Shown piece after piece: positions 58,872 to 64,000 of a stretch of 64,000 nt of DNA (positions are counted from its first letter, which is position 1; every line of letters begins with the position of its first letter). The notes beneath the pieces are model-generated. The model saw only the letters and a list, made by a program, of their open reading frames with translations. It was not told the origin of the DNA and did not search any database. A program made the translations under genes and the position numbers. Location of the stretch: NCBI GenBank assembly GCA_001600415.1, contig BCJX01000020.1, positions 125,110-189,109 on the forward strand, in the 5' to 3' direction. This DNA comes from Pascua guehoae (Eukaryota > Basidiomycota > Tremellomycetes > Trichosporonales > Trichosporonaceae).

Positions 58872-59919
58872 CTAGTTTGTCCTCCGAATCTTCTCCAACA
58901 ACATGTCCATTCGCGCACTCATATTCGGCTGGCCCCGCCCGCCCCCGCCGGCCGAGCGGTGGAACTTGCCAAACGCCTCCTTTTTCAGTACGCGCATCGA
59001 CTCGGCCTTGGGCGCCGGCGGCGCCTCGGGCGACAGCGCCCGCAGGCGGGGGCGCGGGGCAGGCCTGGCCTTGGTCGTGCCTCTGCGTTCACCCCTCTCA
59101 CCCCGCTCGCCCCTGTCCGTCCTCCCCTTGCCCCTGGCAGCCTTGCCAAACTCCCTCCCCTCACGCCCACCCCGATCCCGCTCGTTCTTGGCCCCGAGCT
59201 CAAACTTGCCACCGGCGCGCCCACCGCCCCGCCCCGCCTTGCCTCCCCGCTCCTCGCGCGCGCCGGGCGCGGGGCCCGCCCGCGCCGCCGCGCGCATGGC
59301 CTTGGCCTCGTCGGCGCCAAAGTGCACGCCGAGCTCGGACGACGCGTCCGACGCAAACGATACGTCCGAGCCCGCGTCGCTTGCCGCGTCCGAATCTGCG
59401 TCGTCGTCCGAGTCCGAGTCGTCGCCCACGTCGTCACGGGGTTTGGAGCCTGGCGCGGGACCGGCCCGGCCTCGTGCGCGCTCGCCGAGCTCGCTGCGCT
59501 CGCCGAGACGCGCAGACGACATGCCCTCCTTTGCGAGGACTTTGGCAAACTTTTGCTTGATCTTTGCGCGCTGGATTAGGTCGGCCTTGATTTTCTGTGC
59601 TGGCCGTTAGCGTTGTGTCCCTCGCCGCCGGGGGGGTGCTTCCAGGATCGCTTTTGGGCATGTCGTGGGTCGTGGTTGGCACGTAGTGGTCCGTCTTAGC
59701 CTAGGCGTCTAGCCCTACTGCCCGCGCTGCTGCCCACACTGCCCGCCCACGCTGCTGCCCACACTGCCCAAACTCACCTTTGCCCAAGTACGCATCCTTG
59801 CCGGCACGCGCAGGGACGACGTTGAACCCCTGCTTGCCGCCCTTCTTTCCCCCACCGCCGCCCTTCTTGGCCTTGCCCGGGTGTCCTGCCTCCTTCTGGC
59901 GGCGCGTGATTCGGGGCAT
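58872..59919 (-). CDS. rRNA-processing protein, Fyv7-like
   Basis: Exons are complement(59778..59919) and complement(58872..59599), 289 residues, with acceptor GGCCAG after CTAAC. Start MPRITRRQKEAGHPGKAKKG is Lys/Gly-rich. The segment AQKIKADLIQRAKIKQKFAK (near residues 48-67), followed by VLAKEG, resembles the basic helical region of Fyv7, a nucleolar factor for 35S pre-rRNA processing. The middle is acidic (alternating Asp, Ser and Ala) and the C-terminal half is Arg/Gly-rich, both typical of nucleolar proteins. The C-terminal block RVLKKEAFGKFHRSAGGG is also basic. Family assignment rests on a short segment, so it is tentative; nucleolar function fits the composition. Confidence 0.6.
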
Positions 59920-60565
59920 CTCGGTGGTGTTTGGGCGGGTGGAGAGTGTAGGTGGGAGGGAGGGAGGGTCGCGGTGACGATTGGCCGACGTTGGCGACGA
60001 GGTGGGGAAGGGGATTGACGAGGAGCAGGTTGTGGGTGTGGTGTCAGAAGGCTTTAATTGGGTGTAGGTCGACTTGGACGAGTTGGGCGAGGCGGACGAG
60101 TTGGACGAGTTGGACACGCCACAGTTGTTGCTGTCAGAGGATCAGAGGATCAAATGTCAACTAGCGTCCATGTAAACTGAAGCAGGGCGAAATGTTGAGT
60201 TGCCACCCACCTGCGAGTGGAGGTCTTGGGATAAAATGCAAAAATAACGACGAAAACAAATCACCAGTCGTCGATCATGTATGTATGGTCGTTCCAGCTC
60301 GATTGGAATCAGGCGTGGACGAGAACGGGTGCTCTTGTGGATATAAATGGATGTCCCAGTGGATTTAGGGACTCTTATGATGTGTTGGTACGAGAGACTC
60401 AAAGGCAGAGACGGCAATGTCCAATGTTGCAGAGGGGGGTGGCAGACGACCAAGACTACAGTAGAACCACACACGCACTCGACATTAACAGCGTAGCATC
60501 TCTGGTGCGCCTCCTGTACGGCCTGTACAGAGCAAAACATCCCGCGTAAAACTCCCACGAACTGC
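59920..60565. other. Intergenic between Fyv7-like gene and F-box F4
   Basis: 646 bp with no gene supported. Contains a GGACGAGTT repeat (60070-60110) in the upstream region of the Fyv7-like gene. Confidence 0.45.
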
Positions 60566-62257
60566 CTACGGAGACAAAGTATGGGCCTGGCTCGAGGAAA
60601 GACTCTGTGGGAATCTGTAGTCGTGATATGGCACCCGTACCTCGCCGCGGTCTTCGGGCGCGAGGCGATCCTCGTCATGAACGAGCCAGACGAGCCCGTC
60701 GCTCGTGGCCCAGTGAGCAGACTCGTCTGCAGGCTCGAGGTGTTTGGCAAGCTTGAATTGCTGTACAGTTAGCGGAGACAGACTTCCAGGGGCACTGGCA
60801 AAGCACGTCGCAGACGAGGCTATGCTGATAGAGACTCAGACTCACGCCGACGACGCCTCGGGGTGCGCCGACTCCACCAATGTGCGTGCCGCGCAAGACA
60901 AAGGGCTCGCAGTCGTCGGGGTCGGATGTCACTGTGCGCTTTGGACACACAAGGGCATGCCAGCGTACCTCTGGGGGTTGATCCCGAGTGAGGCAGACGA
61001 CACCAATCATGTGTGCGTTGTCACTGTTTCCAAAAAAGTAGAGCGGCCAAAGGCCATTCTCGAGGACGGGTGCGACGAGGCGAGGGTCACAAGCTGGACT
61101 GGCATGTATACGCTCACACTCAGAGTTCAAGCCCTCGATGCCCGAGACAGGAGTGATTTCAAAACGAACGGCATTGGCAAACTGCAGTTCTTGGTCTTTA
61201 ATCTCCCCCCGCTCCATCTCCCACCGCACCGAACGAGGGCGCGTGCGCATAAAATGCCAAATCCCTGTGATACCCGCCCAGTCGCCGTGGCCGTCGCGGC
61301 CGAAGATTCCGTGTCCGCGGACGGCAGAAATACCACCCTCAAACAGGCGGGCAAGCAGGTCTCTTGGGAGGTTGAATCCAAACATGTCCATGTCTTCAGT
61401 TAGCCGTCCATGTATGCAGCTAGGATGCTCACCGTGAATGTAGTGCAAGTCGACCTCGAGGCCATACCAGTCCGTCTTGTCCAGACTCGGCGGCGGGGGC
61501 TCGGGGTGCACGGCGTTGGACCGGTAGCCACCAGTGTGGTAGTTGCTAAAGAGCCACCACGCCGTCCCGTGGGTGGTACGCATGCGCTTAAAGTGGAGGA
61601 GGAGGGCCTGGAGATGGCGCCCGCAATCGTCCGTGGCATAGTCGCAGAGCCACGGGAACGTGTCCGACTTGACAATGGTCTCTAGAAGAGGTGCATTACG
61701 GGACATGACTCCGCGTCTTGGGAGATCGAGGTACAGGTCGAGCACTGTACGTCGGATTCGCGCCGCGTGTTTGATCTGCCATTGTTTTAGTTTGTTTGTT
61801 TGTGGCGAATCACACCACGGCCGGCATGCACTTGCTTACCAGATGCGATAAATCGGGCAGATCATCGTCCTCTGGGCCATAGTCGGCATCAGGCAAAGGG
61901 TAGTTTTCCATGACATCGTAAAGGTCTGCGCCGAGAAGGGTGTGCGTCTTGACAAAGTCGACGGCGAACGCCCGGTCAATGACGCGCTGACGCCAGTTGA
62001 AATGACTCTCACTGCGCGGCGACAAAAACGCACAGGCATTGCTGGGGTCGTCATAGATCAGAGCATGTACTCCCCTCCACACAGCGTCGCTTTCCTCCAG
62101 CAAGTCGCGCAGGGTTCGGCAGACACTCGCTGCGCTGCGGAGCGAAGAGATATCTTGCGCACCCGCATAGGCCAGAATCGGAACGAGTACCTGTCGTTAG
62201 CAGCGTGAGAGTGAGGCTCGAATACCGCACCTCGTTGGGCAAGTCGAGTACGTTCAT
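60566..62257 (-). CDS. F-box-like protein, complete copy F4
   Basis: Exons are complement(62231..62257), complement(61840..62190), complement(61433..61775), complement(60846..61393) and complement(60566..60760), 487 residues in frame. The F-box is MNVLDLPNEVLVPILAYAG followed by LRSAASVCRTLRDLLEESDA, split by a 40-nt intron after the 27-nt first exon, as in copies F1-F3. Unlike those, the second F-box intron is absent. Shared blocks with F3 are NWRQRVIDR, PLYFFGNSD, VCLTRDQPPEVRW and GVGAPRGVVG. One intron (61394-61432, 39 nt) uses an AAG acceptor right after CTAAC and is a multiple of three, so its retention would also keep the frame. It is inferred to act as an SCF substrate receptor. It is divergent from A1-3 at 63094. 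Confidence 0.78.
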
Positions 62258-63093
62258 TTGCGTGGTGGAGATGGGTGGAGGGTGACAAGTCGTGCCACTG
62301 TGGGTGAATGAACGGCGGAGAGGAGATAAGGTAATGCAGAGGTAAAATGAATCACCAAGAGTACTGGCTGTGAGGCTGTTGTTGGTGGACAGGAGCTGAG
62401 CACGTGATTCTGGTGACGTGCAACACGGCAACTGACACTTCCCCTGATCCAACAGGAGTACAGTATACGTAACATGAAACCGCTTCACCAGGTTGTGGTC
62501 GCACCTTTGACACAGCAGTTGCCGCCCGATGCCCGACTGCATATTTCTTGTGCATTCCTGTGCATTCAAATCTGTGCACTCCTATGCACTCCTGTCTGTG
62601 TCCATTTACAGCAAGTAACTGTAACCGTACGACATCCCCTGTCGTCCCATCCCCTGCAAACCTCCCCCACCCCCTTCTTCCCGTGTCACCTCTCTCGGGC
62701 CCCCTTCCAGTACCTCACACCTTACACCCCGACTACCCCTAGCGTAAATGTGACCCCTCTCCGTTGCAACTGACTCTGGCCCCTCTTGTCTCCATATCCT
62801 CTGGCCTGAGCCTCTCATGTTGACAGTTATCAAACAACGAAGTTTGTGAAGCCGAATGAACTACAAGCCATGTCGACTCTCCCCCGCCCCTCCTGGTGCT
62901 GGTCACTCGTATGTCCCTTGTTGTATCGCATCAGACCTGACTGGGGTTTGGTTTCTTGAACACGACTCCAAGGGGGCTGGGGAGAGGACGAAACCTCTAA
63001 CAAAGTGGCGACTGTCCACCCCATGGCCACGGGGATATGTCAATGTATATAAGGCGGATACAGCTATCAAGAGGTGCGACGAGACACCCAAAC
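62258..63093. promoter_or_regulatory. Shared intergenic region between divergent F-box F4 and A1-3
   Basis: 836 bp between divergent starts; no gene inside. A TATA box for A1-3 lies at 63046. Function as a common promoter is inferred. Confidence 0.45.
63046..63052 (+). promoter_or_regulatory. TATA box upstream of A1-3
   Basis: TATATAA in ATGTATATAAGGCGG, 48 bp before the chosen start codon. It argues that the earlier in-frame ATG at 63037 is not the start. Confidence 0.6.
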
Positions 63094-64000
63094 ATGACTG
63101 CACGACCCTACTCTCACCCACCGTCACACATTGTCCACTCTCGCCCGGCGCTGTCACGATGGCAATCGGCGCCGGCACCGGGGACAGTGGTCAAGGCGCC
63201 CATCTCCATCTATCGGGGCGAGAGGCGCTGGTCGTGGCCGTTTATTACGTGAGTGCTCTTCATGTCCGAGGCAGGGTGGACAAGACTGACCTACTCGCCA
63301 GTGCTTGGGCGGCTTTTACAGGCTCGAGCCATACGTGCGTGTGGCAAACACTCGACGGGGGTCAAGCTCAAACTCATTTTGCAGGCTGATGCGCGAGAGG
63401 GTGCTGGTGGTTGATATCCGCGCTGGCGGTCGCGACTATCGAGTCTTTCTCGACACTGGTTCCTACGACATGTGTCTGTTCGACGAAAGCGCGACGCTCG
63501 AGGACTGTGACCAGTTTGAACCCCGGCGCTACCGACCGGGACCACACGGACGGGCCAAGCCGGGGGAAGACGCTGGGAGTGTTTTCGATGGCAACCACCG
63601 TCTTGACGGTAAACCGTGGCAGGACGAGGTGACGTTGGGGCGTGATACCGTTCGGGACCAGTACTTTGGTGCGTACCGAAGGTTGGGGTGGTTGCCGACG
63701 TGCTGTACGTTTGAGTGGCAGTCTGTTGACATTTTTACTCTAGTCAACGTCCATTACGCCGCAAACACCAAGATTCCAAGAGGTATCGATGGGATATTTG
63801 CCCTGGGCCGCGTGAATGCGTAGGCCGACGCCACGCGCCTGCCCTTCTGGTGCCGGATCGCGCAGGGGGGCAACAGCGTCATGTTTAGCATTTACGTTCG
63901 ACGCAACCAAGACGACGGGCTGTTGACACTCGGGTAAGTACGTCCCGCACACCCCACGGTAATATACCCAAAGTCGCTGCGCTGATGGTTACTAGCGGGT
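63094..64000 (+). pseudogene. A1 aspartic peptidase-like gene, copy A1-3, with in-frame stop; runs off the right edge
   Basis: Exons are 63094-63248, 63302-63334 and 63385 onward, in frame with the paralogs. The N-lobe motif is YRVFLDTGSYDMCLF and the next landmark is RGIDGIFALG. Six bases after FALGR-Val-Asn-Ala, a TAG stop (63821-63823) interrupts the frame, yet the same frame continues with clear A1 sequence (LPFWCRIAQGGNSVMFSIYV, then DDGLLTLG) to a GTAAGT donor at 63932. No intron short enough to remove the stop is plausible. This is most simply a recent pseudogene or a sequencing error; readthrough is possible. No signal peptide is seen (MTARPYSHPPSHIVHSRP). The C-lobe lies beyond the window. 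Confidence 0.65.

Noticed and set aside
58569..59579. 336-aa Pro/Arg/Ala-rich open frame on the plus strand
   Set aside because: Antisense to the low-complexity Fyv7-like gene and overlapping the last PPM1 exon; composition is a mirror of the real gene.

Overview
The window is nuclear DNA from a fungus, most likely a GC-rich basidiomycete yeast of the Tremellomycetes, perhaps Trichosporonales. This is inferred from dense splicing (up to 14 exons per gene), very short introns (mostly 36-60 nt) with GTRNGT donors and CTAAC or CTGAC branch sites a few bases before the acceptor, and the families present. I rebuilt exon structures by hand. Nearly every gene closes in frame across all its junctions, which is the main support for the models. 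The species cannot be named from the sequence alone.

Layout. 1-14 kb is accessory-looking: F-box-like genes on the minus strand and intracellular pepsin-like (A1) protease genes on the plus strand, with a pirin gene between two such clusters and long gene-poor stretches. 15-59 kb is a conserved housekeeping block: NC2-alpha/DRAP1, ERG20 (farnesyl diphosphate synthase), an Hst-like sirtuin, MNS1 (GH47 mannosidase), a large GH63-like glycosidase, tRNA-Val, an aldo-keto reductase, ATP10, a mitoribosomal CI-B8 protein, MOT1, a cysteine-rich GPI-type wall protein, a four-TM membrane protein, MLH1, TPI1, tRNA-Asp, PPM1 and an Fyv7-like rRNA-processing factor. At 60-64 kb another F-box-like/A1-protease pair appears and runs off the right edge.

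The most unusual feature is a recurring divergent gene pair. An F-box-like gene (minus) sits head to head with an A1 protease-like gene (plus) across 711-836 bp, three times out of three in the window. A fourth F-box copy is a truncated remnant. The F-box paralogs share an exact exon architecture (27-nt first exon, then a 96-nt exon in three of four). The proteases keep both catalytic Asp-Thr-Gly motifs where both can be seen, but lack a signal peptide. One protease copy carries an in-frame stop, and another is flanked by a 60-bp inverted repeat whose copies differ only by transitions. This looks like a birth-and-death, co-duplicated two-gene module whose role is unknown to me.

Other notable features are 9-nt and 11-nt microexons, poly-C tracts of 19-78 bp, tRNA genes with atypical details, and several tight divergent promoters (ATP10/mitoribosomal protein, four-TM protein/MLH1, DRAP1/ERG20).
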